Positions 9,090 to 16,902 of a DNA stretch of 64,000 bases are shown piece by piece. The stretch is from Alphaproteobacteria bacterium (lineage in GTDB: Bacteria > Pseudomonadota > Alphaproteobacteria > Rhodobacterales > Rhodobacteraceae). A program made the position numbers and the translations under genes. The notes under the pieces were generated by a model. It saw only the letters and a list, made by a program, of their open reading frames with translations. It searched no databases and was not told the DNA's origin. The stretch is from the NCBI GenBank assembly GCA_030424865.1, contig JAUHVR010000006.1, positions 1 through 64,000 on the forward strand. The letters are read 5' to 3'. How positions within the stretch are numbered: the first letter of the stretch is position 1; each line of letters starts with the position of its first letter.

Positions 9090-9284
9090 TCAGCCCTGCT
9101 TGACGCTGCAGGTCTTGATCCCCAGCACGGAATAGAGCGGGCAGATGCCAACCAGACCCGTGGCAAGCGGAACAAGTCCGATCAGGCCCCACATGGTTTG
9201 GGGACCGACAAAGATCAGCGACAGCAACACGAGGCCAAGAATGACGCGCAGGACGCGATCGAGGGTGCCTTCGTTTCTGGACAT
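9090..9284 (-). CDS. DUF2892 (YgaP-type) small membrane protein
   Basis: The 64-residue protein has two hydrophobic spans (about 10-25 and 31-48) and the DUF2892 layout: N-terminal [14 protein letters not shown], then [21 protein letters not shown]. This domain forms the membrane anchor of the rhodanese YgaP and also occurs alone. A strong AAGGAGGA box precedes the ATG. The gene lies 70 bp downstream of a Crp/Fnr regulator on the same strand, so the regulator probably controls it. The two cysteines (C48, C59) are usual in the family. A role in sulfur or redox metabolism is inferred. Confidence 0.85.
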   Translation of the reverse strand: MSRNEGTLDRVLRVILGLVLLSLIFVGPQTMWGLIGLVPLATGLVGICPLYSVLGIKTCSVKQG

Positions 9285-9354
9285 TGGAAAATCCTCCTTG
9301 GATTTGAGATGTCCCGATTTTATCGCGACCGCGCAGCCCGCGACGGTGACAGAG

Positions 9355-9951
9355 TCACCGCTCTCCTGCGGCAAGATGTTCCAATGCCCTGCGGTCAAGC
9401 AGCGCAATCCCGTCCTCTTGCTGCCTGACCCAGCCCTGCCGGGCAAATTCGCCCAAACGGCGGGACACATAGGCCCGCCCCGATGCCGTTTCGCTGGCCA
9501 GTTCAGAGTGAGTCGCCGCAACCTTGTCCTCGGCCGAGGCCAGCCGGATCAGCACCTTGGCCAGCCGGGCATCGAAATTTGTCAGCGCGACATCCTCGAT
9601 CAGCTGTTGGTATTCCGCGAACCGGGCCGAGATCGACAGCATGACACGGTTCCGGAATTCCGGATCCTCGGACATCCTGTCCTGGAACTCGCTGGCCGGA
9701 ACGATCTGACCCACCAGATTGGTTTCGGCGACCCCTTCGGCGCTGTAGGTCTGATCCTTGATCAGGCAGGACAGCGTCTGCAGGCAGACGTCCCCGGGCC
9801 GCACGCGATACAGCACAAGTTCCCGGCCGCTGGGACCGACCAGCGTGACCCGGATTGTTCCCTCGGACAGGATCACAAACCCGGGACAGGGTTGTCCGGG
9901 TTGAAACAGCACCTTGCCCTTTGGGGCCGAGAATTTCTGCAGGCCAGCCAT
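9355..9951 (-). CDS. Crp/Fnr-family transcriptional regulator
   Basis: The 198-residue protein has an N-terminal cyclic-nucleotide-type beta-roll (about 5-115), the long dimer helix (VMLSISARFAEYQQLIEDV) and a C-terminal helix-turn-helix (about 145-195, THSELASETASGRAYVSRRLGEFARQG). The cNMP-binding RxS signature is absent. The Fnr four-cysteine cluster is also absent. It has three cysteines in the sensor domain (C22, C56, C62), so it could sense a thiol-reactive or sulfur signal. It precedes a DUF2892 gene on the same strand. The ligand is not known from sequence. Confidence 0.85.
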   Translation of the reverse strand: MAGLQKFSAPKGKVLFQPGQPCPGFVILSEGTIRVTLVGPSGRELVLYRVRPGDVCLQTLSCLIKDQTYSAEGVAETNLVGQIVPASEFQDRMSEDPEFRNRVMLSISARFAEYQQLIEDVALTNFDARLAKVLIRLASAEDKVAATHSELASETASGRAYVSRRLGEFARQGWVRQQEDGIALLDRRALEHLAAGER

Positions 9952-10374
9952 GTTTTCGATCCGCTCGGTTTGACGGGATTGAATGCCAGCGACCGTCGGA
10001 ATTCAAGGGCACATGCCGTCCGGAACCGGCCCGGCTCATTCCCGCAGGCTTTGCCGTCTTCGGGCGGCGATGTCGGTGATGTGAGAGATGGTTCGGTCCA
10101 CGACAATGACCAGAAGCGAGGTCAGCCAAAGCGGCATTTCAAACGTCGCAAGATACCCGAACAGATAATAGACGAGCCAGACAAACCCCAGCTCAAGGCA
10201 CAAGATGATTACACGCGTTCCCCCAAGGGCGCCTCCTTACCTGTGAATTTCAGTGATGTCGTCTTATATCATAAATCGCTGTAAATATGAAGTTTTTCTT
10301 TGTTTCAGGACACGTTACATTGGTCTGGCCACCGCGTTTTGTGAGGGGCGGGACTCGACGCGGTGATATGTGCG
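9952..10374. other. 423-bp gap between regulator and EamA gene
   Basis: This stretch holds no convincing gene apart from the weak open frame on the minus strand at 10036-10203. The part at 10250-10330 is AT-rich (TATATCATAAATCGCTGTAAATATG) and may carry promoter signals for the minus-strand genes. I see no Fnr-type TTGAT-N4-ATCAA site. Confidence 0.4.
10036..10203 (-). CDS. Possible small membrane protein without a clear start
   Basis: A minus-strand frame from a TTG at 10201-10203 would give 55 residues. It has two hydrophobic spans (LELGFVWLVYYLFGYLATF and LWLTSLLVIVVD) and a basic tail (RRRQSLRE), which looks like a genuine small membrane protein. An AAGGAGG box lies 36 bp upstream, but in this frame no start codon falls at the right distance, and the TTG after the box runs into a stop after five codons. 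Either the TTG at 10201 is used or a frameshift has damaged the 5' end. Confidence 0.35.
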   Translation of the reverse strand: MCLELGFVWLVYYLFGYLATFEMPLWLTSLLVIVVDRTISHITDIAARRRQSLRE

Positions 10375-11289
10375 TCACACCTGTTTCATGCCGCCCGATC
10401 CATCCAGGGCGATGAACAGGCCAAAAACGATCAGGGGAAAGGCAATCATCATCGCGGTGGTGATTTCGTCCCCGAGGATGAGAACGCCAAAAACGTTGGC
10501 CAGAACGATGCCGACATAGGCATTTGGGGCCAGAAATACCGGGCCCTTTCTGCGAATGAGAAAGAAGCGGAGCGAGTAGGCGATTGTCGTCGACAGGATC
10601 GACACGCCCAGCAGCCCGATCCAGGGGCGCAGTGGGGGCAGGTCGCCGTGAAACACCGTTTGAAACGGCAGGATGCCAAAGACCGAGGCGGTCAGCGCGC
10701 TGCCGCCCATCATGGACAGGGGATGAACACGCGGCACGACGCGCATGAGAATGGCCGCCGACGAAAAACAAAGGACAGCGCCCAGGACAGACAGCATGGG
10801 CAAGGCTGCCTCAATGCCGGTGGTGGTGATCCAATCCGCTGGTTCGGAAATTGCGATCAGGCCCAAGAAGCCTACAAACAGACCGATGATCTTGCGCCTT
10901 GAAATGCGCGCGCCCAGCAAAAGGGCGGACAGCCCGATTGTGATCAGCGGGATCAGGGAAAACATGGCGCCCGTCACGTTCGAGGACAACGATTGCTGGC
11001 CATAGGTCATCAGCGAAAAGGGTAGGACCAGGTTGACGAGACCAAGCAGCGCCGCCCACTTCCAGAACCACAGCTTCAACGGAAGGCCGTCGCCAAAGAA
11101 GATGGCCAGGGGAACCAGGAAAGACGCCCCGATCACCAGTCGCCCGCCCGCGGACTGCGCGACGGTGAACCCCTCGAGTGAAATCTTCACAAAGACAAAC
11201 GACAGGCTCATGCACACGGCCATGACGCAAAAGGCGGTCCATGCAACGGGATCTCGCTCTTGGTCCTGTGACTGGTCCGGTGTCGGCAT
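10375..11289 (-). CDS. EamA/DMT-family membrane exporter
   Basis: The 304-residue protein has about ten hydrophobic spans in two EamA repeats. A short polar N-terminus (residues 1-14, MPTPDQSQDQERDP) comes first, and a typical second repeat opens at LPMLSVLGAVLCFSSAAILMR. It is a paralogue in family terms of the transporter at 5691-6575, but the two are not closely alike. No substrate can be assigned. It stands alone on the minus strand between the Crp/Fnr region and a divergent DUF2189 gene. Confidence 0.85.
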   Translation of the reverse strand: MPTPDQSQDQERDPVAWTAFCVMAVCMSLSFVFVKISLEGFTVAQSAGGRLVIGASFLVPLAIFFGDGLPLKLWFWKWAALLGLVNLVLPFSLMTYGQQSLSSNVTGAMFSLIPLITIGLSALLLGARISRRKIIGLFVGFLGLIAISEPADWITTTGIEAALPMLSVLGAVLCFSSAAILMRVVPRVHPLSMMGGSALTASVFGILPFQTVFHGDLPPLRPWIGLLGVSILSTTIAYSLRFFLIRRKGPVFLAPNAYVGIVLANVFGVLILGDEITTAMMIAFPLIVFGLFIALDGSGGMKQV

Positions 11290-11564
11290 GGTTCAGCGGC
11301 CCCGATGTGGCTGACAAAGTGGCCGTCGTTTCCTTCGACACCCACGAAGCTTAAGGTCTGCCGGTCCTTGCTGTCCATGGACTTGACCCGCGTGGCCCTT
11401 CGCGTGATCGACGCCCGCACATTCCGCATGTCGCCTGCCAAACCGCGCATTGCGCTTGGGGGCCGCCTGTTGCACAGTTGTTGTCATACATTGGATGCGC
11501 GCTTCTCAGCTGGGCCTGTTGGCAGACGGGTCAGCCCGTTTTCACGCCGTGAGAGGAGTGTGCC
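11290..11564. other. 275-bp divergent intergenic region
   Basis: It separates the minus-strand EamA gene from the plus-strand DUF2189 gene, so it must hold both promoters. Short open frames exist on both strands (for example minus 11208-11450), but they lack recognisable domains and one overlaps the EamA gene. I see no further feature. Confidence 0.4.
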
Positions 11565-12383
11565 ATGACATCCAAGCCAGTCGACCACAGGTCGCCAGAC
11601 ACCCCATCGCCCCGCAACCCGGTCGCGCCAAAGATCAACACGGTGACGTCAGGCGACGTCACCGCCGCGTTGCAGGCCGGGTTTTCCGACTTCATGACGC
11701 GACCCTTCATGAGTGGGTTCTTTGGCCTGTTCTATGCCGTTTTTGGCATCCTTTTCGTCTGGAGTCTGGTCTGGCTTGAAATGATCTGGATGACCATTCC
11801 GGCTGTTGTCGGGTTTCCGCTGGTTGCGCCCTTTGCCGCCGCGGGGCTTTATGAGATGTCTCGGCGCTTGCAGGATGGCACGCAGTTCGGCTGGTCCGAG
11901 ATCCTGACCGTCATGGCCAATCAGCGAAAACGCGAGATGGGCTGGATGGCCTTTGTCACCCTCTTTGTCTTTTGGGTCTGGATGTACCAGGTGCGCCTGT
12001 GGCTGGCGATCATCCTGCAAGATGCCTCTTTCTCGGATGTCGACGGGTTCCTGAACACGCTGTTCTTCACGTCCGAAGGGTGGACGTTCCTGCTGATCGG
12101 AACCGGGGTGGGTGCCGTCCTGTCGGCGGCCCTTTTTTCGGTCACCGTGGTTGCGATGCCCATGCTGCTGGATCGCGACACGGATTTCGTGACGGCCATG
12201 ATCACCTCGGTTCGGGTCGTCCAGGAAAACCCGGTGGTCATGCTAAGCTGGGCCGCGATCATCTCGGTCACGATGGTGCTGTCGCTGTTACCGGCCTTTT
12301 TGGGGTTGATCATAACCCTTCCGGTTCTGGGACACACCACGTGGCACCTGTATCAAAAGGCGGTGTCCCCAGAAGAGACCTGA
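11565..12383 (+). CDS. DUF2189 integral membrane protein
   Basis: The 272-residue protein has a polar N-terminus of about 30 residues, then AALQAGFSDFMTRPFMSGFFGLFYAVFGILF, the typical DUF2189 opening. Six hydrophobic spans follow, with the conserved FPLVAPFAAAGLYEMSRRLQ segment between spans. Function in this family is unknown. A GAGAGGAG box precedes the ATG. It is a single gene converging on the dehydrogenase gene, with only 14 bp between the stops. Confidence 0.85.
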   Translation: MTSKPVDHRSPDTPSPRNPVAPKINTVTSGDVTAALQAGFSDFMTRPFMSGFFGLFYAVFGILFVWSLVWLEMIWMTIPAVVGFPLVAPFAAAGLYEMSRRLQDGTQFGWSEILTVMANQRKREMGWMAFVTLFVFWVWMYQVRLWLAIILQDASFSDVDGFLNTLFFTSEGWTFLLIGTGVGAVLSAALFSVTVVAMPMLLDRDTDFVTAMITSVRVVQENPVVMLSWAAIISVTMVLSLLPAFLGLIITLPVLGHTTWHLYQKAVSPEET

Positions 12384-12397
12384 TGGCCACCAAGGCT

Positions 12398-13483
12398 TCA
12401 GTCCGGCGGAATCAGAACGATTTTTCCGATGTGCCGCTTTTCCTGAAAATCCCGCTGGGCCTCGGCGATGCGGGCCAACGGGTAGGTGTTTGCCAACAAG
12501 GGTCGGATTTCACCCCGTTCGATGTAGCCGACCAGGTTCGGGAACACGGGCGCGTCCCAGGCGGTGCAGCCAATCAGCGTGATGTCCTTGAGGTACATGT
12601 CGCGCATGTCCAGATCGACAATGGGCCCCGCGATTGCGCCGGACGTTGCATAGCGCCCGCCGCGGCGCATGACCTTGAGCAGGGTGCCAAAGCCAGCGCC
12701 CCCGACGTTGTCGATGACGACATCGACACTTTCCTTTCCCAGGATGCCCAGCAGGTCGTCTTCGCGGGTCAGGACACGGTCCGCCCCGATCTTGGCAAGG
12801 GACTCTTTTTTCGACGCACTGGTGATCGCGACGACCTCGGCGCCCCTGCGTTTGACCAGCTGGACAAGGGCCGATCCCACGCCGCCAGAGGCCCCCGGGA
12901 TCAGCACCCGGTCGCCCTGTTGCACCCTGGCCCGATGCACCATGTTTTCCGCCGTCCCATAGGCGCAGGGAATCGTGGCCAGTTCTGCATCGGTCCAGTC
13001 GCAGGCCACGGCAAAGATCTCGTTCTCGGGAACCTTGACGTATTGGGCAAAGGCGCCGTCAAAGTCGGACCCCATCCAGATGTTGTCCATGTGGTCAAAG
13101 CCTTGCGTCCGCATGCACGACCGCACCAGAACACGCTGCCCGATCCGTGTCTGGTCGCCCCCCGGACCGACCAGGGCGACCTTGCCGCAACAATCGGTGC
13201 CCTGGATAAAGGGGAACGGCGTCGCTTCGTTCCAGCCCCCATCCGGGCGGTCTCCCGTGTCGCTGGTGTCTTCCGTCGCTCCGGTCACCGACGACGAATA
13301 CCAACCCAGACGCGTGTTGATCTCGGTGTTGTTGACGCCGGCGGCCAACACACGCACCAGGACCTCTCCCTGGCCGGGCATGGGCACGGGCACGGATGTG
13401 TAATCCAGCTTGTCGTAACCCCCGGTGCCGGTGGTCACAACGGCCGCCATCTGTTCCGGTATCCCTGCGGTGTCGTTCGGCAT
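12398..13483 (-). CDS. Zinc-type alcohol dehydrogenase / quinone oxidoreductase family (MDR)
   Basis: The 361-residue medium-chain dehydrogenase/reductase has an N-terminal GroES-like domain (AAGVNNTEINTR) and a Rossmann domain with the NAD(P)-binding motif GASGGVGSALVQLVKRRGAEVVAIT. The cysteines of a structural zinc lobe are absent. A TDCCGKV segment and CMRTQGFDHMDNIW in the catalytic half suggest a zinc-independent or atypical member. The substrate is not predictable. I chose the ATG at 13481-13483. An in-frame upstream extension to 13642 is basic and unlike the family. Confidence 0.85.
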   Translation of the reverse strand: MPNDTAGIPEQMAAVVTTGTGGYDKLDYTSVPVPMPGQGEVLVRVLAAGVNNTEINTRLGWYSSSVTGATEDTSDTGDRPDGGWNEATPFPFIQGTDCCGKVALVGPGGDQTRIGQRVLVRSCMRTQGFDHMDNIWMGSDFDGAFAQYVKVPENEIFAVACDWTDAELATIPCAYGTAENMVHRARVQQGDRVLIPGASGGVGSALVQLVKRRGAEVVAITSASKKESLAKIGADRVLTREDDLLGILGKESVDVVIDNVGGAGFGTLLKVMRRGGRYATSGAIAGPIVDLDMRDMYLKDITLIGCTAWDAPVFPNLVGYIERGEIRPLLANTYPLARIAEAQRDFQEKRHIGKIVLIPPD

Positions 13484-13680
13484 CGCGCGCGCCTTTCCAG
13501 CCAGTTGAAGTGCCCCGCGACTGTATGGTCCAAACCCGTGTTTGTCTTGGCCAAGATGTGGGTCTTGTGTGCGAAACCCTGCGTCGCGAGGCGTGTCGGC
13601 GATGAGACGCCAGCGCCAAGCGCAAGACGCGCTTGGCGGCATGTGGCGGATCCGCCCTTCGGTTCAGGTCGGATCTGTCC

Positions 13681-14397
13681 TTAACCGGAAACCGCGGCGT
13701 CCCCGGCATTCTGTCCATCAACCGCAGGCCGGGGTTTGCGCAGCGTCTTCCAAAGCCAAAACAGCATGAGACAAACGATCATCAGTTCAGGCAAAGACAG
13801 AACGCCCGAGTTCTGGACCGCCTCGGGAAAGGCCGATGCGCCGGGTCCGGTGAAGGCCGATCCAGCCGCAATGAAGAAGCCGATGCACATCCGCAAAAGA
13901 TGCTGCGCAATGCGGTGACTGTTTGAAATCCTTGTCCAGAAGGTCATGCGCACATCGCCAGCAAGGGCGATCGCGGCCATGCCGAACAGAAAGAAATAGT
14001 CTTCGGCAGCGAAACCGTACAGACGGGCGTCCGGCATGGTCGTGGCACACCACCCTGCCAGGAAAAGACCCACTGCGTTCAGGGCGTTTACACCTGCGAC
14101 CGCGGTGAAGACGCGCCTTGCGCCTTGCGAGTGAATGCGCACCGCCAGCACGCCACTGGCTACAAGGGTTGCCCCCAGGATGCCGGCATGAAAGGTGATC
14201 CAAAAGGTTTCGTATTTTAGCGCGCCAAGGGCCGCGCCAAGCAAGGATGCCAGACCCATGCTAATGACAAACACGCGGCCCGCGGTGACGTGGGTCTTTC
14301 GGCCTTTGCGTGATCCGAGTGCGATTGCGCCTACGACAACAGCCAGTGTGCCAAGTGCGACGTGAGAGAACAATGTGATGACATCCAAGGTGGGCAT
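13681..14397 (-). CDS. DUF2306-like integral membrane protein
   Basis: The 238-residue protein has about seven hydrophobic spans and starts MPTLDVITLFSHVALGTLAVVVG, followed by LGSRKGRKTHVTAGRVFV. That K-G-x-x-H-x-x-x-G-x-x-F pattern after the first span is the mark of the DUF2306 family. It is divergent from a membrane-embedded AraC-type regulator 139 bp away, which may control it. Function is unknown. The ATG at 14395-14397 was preferred to an upstream in-frame start that adds a non-conserved segment. Confidence 0.75.
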   Translation of the reverse strand: MPTLDVITLFSHVALGTLAVVVGAIALGSRKGRKTHVTAGRVFVISMGLASLLGAALGALKYETFWITFHAGILGATLVASGVLAVRIHSQGARRVFTAVAGVNALNAVGLFLAGWCATTMPDARLYGFAAEDYFFLFGMAAIALAGDVRMTFWTRISNSHRIAQHLLRMCIGFFIAAGSAFTGPGASAFPEAVQNSGVLSLPELMIVCLMLFWLWKTLRKPRPAVDGQNAGDAAVSG

Positions 14398-14536
14398 AGC
14401 GATTCCTGTAGGGTATGTTGATTTCGCTTGTTTTTTCGCAGTCTCACGATGTCCTGTCGTCCGCGCATGACGGCGAGGACGTTTTTTTTGATCATCCGAA
14501 CCCAAAAGGTGCGCCGTTGCAGCCGTTGACCCCAGC

Positions 14537-15682
14537 ATGACGATTGGTTTGGAAGACGCCGCCGTTCTGACACTTGCCGGGCTTTGCCTGGGCATTGCCC
14601 TGACCGGGTTTCTTGCTGCCGTGTTGGGGGCCGACAGACGGTACGAGCGGCTTGGCCTCGGGCTGGTCTACCTTGCATTCGTCGGAATGATCGCGTTGCC
14701 GATCGTCAAGACTTTTGCAGCATCAGCACTGATCCACTACATGCCGGTGTTGCTGGTTGCGCTGCTTGTCCTGCCGCCTGCCTTTTATCACTTCGTGCTC
14801 GCCAAGACGGACAGCGCGGCGCCGTCGCGGGTGCCTTGGCGCGATCTGGCGATGCCATTGACCGGCGGGGCGGTGTGCATCGGGTACTGGATCCTTCCGG
14901 CGCAGGACAAGGAAGCCATGTTCCTGACCGGCGATCTGCCACCCGGGCTCTGGCCATCGGTTCTGGCCCTGGCGACCTTTGCGCTGATCCTGATTTGGCT
15001 CGCCGTCTCGTTCGCCTATCTCGTCGCGATCCTGCGTCGCCTCGCGGCCTATCGTGCCCACATCAGGCAGCTGTATTCGGACGCCGATGAACGCGATCTG
15101 CGCTGGGTCAATGTGCTTATGGTCCTGATGATCGTGATCTGGGCCGTCGGGGCCTTTTCGCTGGCAGATGACAACCTTGCCGGTGGCCAGTTGTTCATCG
15201 AAGAGCTGTTCCTTCTGCTGATCGCGTGCGGGGTATTGTTGTTGAACCTTCTGGCCCCGATCGTGCCGCCAAACGCGGCCCCGGCGGTGGAAGAGGAACA
15301 ACCTGATCTCAAGTATGCCCGATCCGGTTTGACCAGTGACCATGCGGCCAAGCTGGCCGGTCGGATCGAGACCGCGATGTGCGAGGACAAGCTGTATCTC
15401 GATCCCGGCTTGTCCCTGAAGAAACTGGCGGGACACGTCGGCGCGCAGCCCAACCTGGTGTCACAAACTCTGAACCAAGAGATCGGCGCAACCTTTTTTG
15501 ATTATGTTGCCCATTGGCGGATCGAAGCGTCCAAGCCGCTGATCATGAAAAACGATGCATCGGTGCTGACCGCGGCCCTGGATGTCGGCTTCAATTCGCG
15601 TTCGTCGTTCTACAAGGCCTTCAAGCGTGAAACGGGCATGACGCCCAAAGGGTACCGGGCGGCGCAACAAACCCTGAACTAG
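14537..15682 (+). CDS. AraC-family regulator with membrane-spanning N-terminal half
   Basis: The 381-residue protein has about seven hydrophobic spans in residues 5-240 and then a cytoplasmic AraC DNA-binding domain (about 265-378). The two helix-turn-helix units are visible: LSLKKLAGHVGAQPNLVSQTL and VLTAALDVGFNSRSSFYKAFKRETGMTPKGYR (read in two parts). This makes it a one-component regulator held in the inner membrane. The signal is presumably sensed by the membrane domain. The neighbour on the opposite strand is a DUF2306-like membrane protein, the obvious candidate target. No operator is evident by eye in the 139-bp spacer. Confidence 0.85.
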   Translation: MTIGLEDAAVLTLAGLCLGIALTGFLAAVLGADRRYERLGLGLVYLAFVGMIALPIVKTFAASALIHYMPVLLVALLVLPPAFYHFVLAKTDSAAPSRVPWRDLAMPLTGGAVCIGYWILPAQDKEAMFLTGDLPPGLWPSVLALATFALILIWLAVSFAYLVAILRRLAAYRAHIRQLYSDADERDLRWVNVLMVLMIVIWAVGAFSLADDNLAGGQLFIEELFLLLIACGVLLLNLLAPIVPPNAAPAVEEEQPDLKYARSGLTSDHAAKLAGRIETAMCEDKLYLDPGLSLKKLAGHVGAQPNLVSQTLNQEIGATFFDYVAHWRIEASKPLIMKNDASVLTAALDVGFNSRSSFYKAFKRETGMTPKGYRAAQQTLN

Positions 15683-15779
15683 ACAGGGGCGCTTGGGCAA
15701 GGTGCCGTTGCCGACGACACGCGCGCTGCCTTGCCACCGTTCCACTTGCCTCTGGCCGTTAACCGCGCTATCTCTCACC

Positions 15780-15863
15780 GCACCTCGGGGTGCCCGACAA
15801 GGCTGAGATGCGCAAGCGAACCCGTTGAACCTGAACCGGTTAACACCGGCGGAGGGAAGGTCG
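15780..15863 (+). promoter_or_regulatory. TPP (thiamine pyrophosphate) riboswitch
   Basis: The conserved THI-element sequence is visible. It has CTCGGGGTGCCCGACAAGG and then CTGAGATGCGCAAG (the pyrimidine-sensor side), followed by ACCCGTTGAACCTGAACCGG and TAACACCGGCGGAGGGAAGG (the pyrophosphate-sensor side). It lies 56 bp upstream of the thiB ATG. TPP binding normally hides the ribosome-binding site or ends transcription. Here no T-run follows, so translational control of thiB is more likely. Confidence 0.95.
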
Positions 15864-15918
15864 GAACCATGTTCGCATACTCCAACTTTGCCCTTCCGCC
15901 GCATTTTTGGAGGATGCC

Positions 15919-16902
15919 ATGATCAAGGCACTTGCATATGCAGCGGGATTTCTCACAGCCACGGCAGCCGTGGCCGAGACCCCTGTTCTGACAGTCTATG
16001 CGGGCGACTATGTCGTTTCAGAGTGGGGCCCCGGCCCGAAAATCGAAGAGCTGTTCGAGGCACGCTGTGACTGTGACCTGCAGTTCAAACCCGGCGACCT
16101 GCTGCCCCGCGTCCTGCTGGAAGGCAAGAGGACCGAGGCCGACATCGTCTTTGGCCTGAACACCGACGTGACCAAGAAGGCGCGCGAAAGCGGGCTTTTC
16201 GCGCCGCATGGTCAGGACACCTCGGCCCTGACGCTGCCGCTTGACTGGACGGACGAGGTCTTTCTGCCGTTCAACTACGGCCACACGGCGTTCATCTACA
16301 ACGAAGAAAAGATCGACACCGTCCCGGCCAGCTTTGAGGCACTGCTGGACAGCGACGAAGATCTGAAGCTGGTCATCCAGGACCCACGCAGCTCGATCTC
16401 GGGCCTGGCGCTGGTGCTGTGGGTACATGCCGTCTATGGCGATCAGGCCGAAGCGGCCTGGGCCAAGCTGGCGCCCAAGATCCTGACCGTCACCAAGGGC
16501 TGGTCGGAAAGCTATGGCCTGTTCACGGATGGCGAGGCCGACATGGTGCTCAGCTACACCACTTCACCCGCCTACCACATCATCGCCGAGGGCGACCGCA
16601 CCAAAAAGGCCGCGATCTTCCCTGAGGGGCACTATTTCATGGTCGAACTGGTCGCCAAGACGGCAACCACAGATCAGCCCGAACTGGCAGACGCCTTCCT
16701 CGAATTCATCCTGACAGAGGATTTCCAGTCGATGATCGCCACCGGCAACTGGTCGATCCCGGCGGCGCTGCCGCGTGACGGCTGGCCCGAGGGCTTCAAG
16801 GAACTGAACCTGCCCGAAAAGGTCCTGTTCTACAGCGAAGACGAAGCCGCAGCCCTGCGCGACGAGGCGATCGAGGCATGGCGGCGCGCGCTCTCGCAAT
16901 AA
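15919..16902 (+). CDS. thiB: Thiamine ABC transporter, periplasmic binding protein
   Basis: The 327-residue protein has a Sec signal (MIKALAYAAGFLTATAAVA, cleavage near AVAE) and then TPVLTVYAGDYVVSEWGPGP, the typical ThiB start. WSESYGLFTDGEADMVLSYTTSPAYH follows further on (two adjacent stretches). It binds thiamine, TMP or TPP in the periplasm for import by ThiPQ. It is the first gene of thiBPQ and is controlled by the TPP riboswitch just upstream. A TTGGAGGA box precedes the ATG. Its 3' end overlaps thiP by 25 bp. Confidence 0.95.
   Translation: MIKALAYAAGFLTATAAVAETPVLTVYAGDYVVSEWGPGPKIEELFEARCDCDLQFKPGDLLPRVLLEGKRTEADIVFGLNTDVTKKARESGLFAPHGQDTSALTLPLDWTDEVFLPFNYGHTAFIYNEEKIDTVPASFEALLDSDEDLKLVIQDPRSSISGLALVLWVHAVYGDQAEAAWAKLAPKILTVTKGWSESYGLFTDGEADMVLSYTTSPAYHIIAEGDRTKKAAIFPEGHYFMVELVAKTATTDQPELADAFLEFILTEDFQSMIATGNWSIPAALPRDGWPEGFKELNLPEKVLFYSEDEAAALRDEAIEAWRRALSQ

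Noticed and set aside
9345-9359. Palindrome GGTGAC-AGA-GTCACC at the end of the Crp/Fnr gene
   Set aside because: Short, overlaps the end of the coding region, and occurs only once. Not enough to call an operator.
13615-13637. Hairpin GCCAAGCGC-N5-GCGCTTGGC between the DUF2306-like and dehydrogenase genes
   Set aside because: A 9-bp stem but no T-run and no second copy, so neither a terminator nor a repeat family can be claimed.
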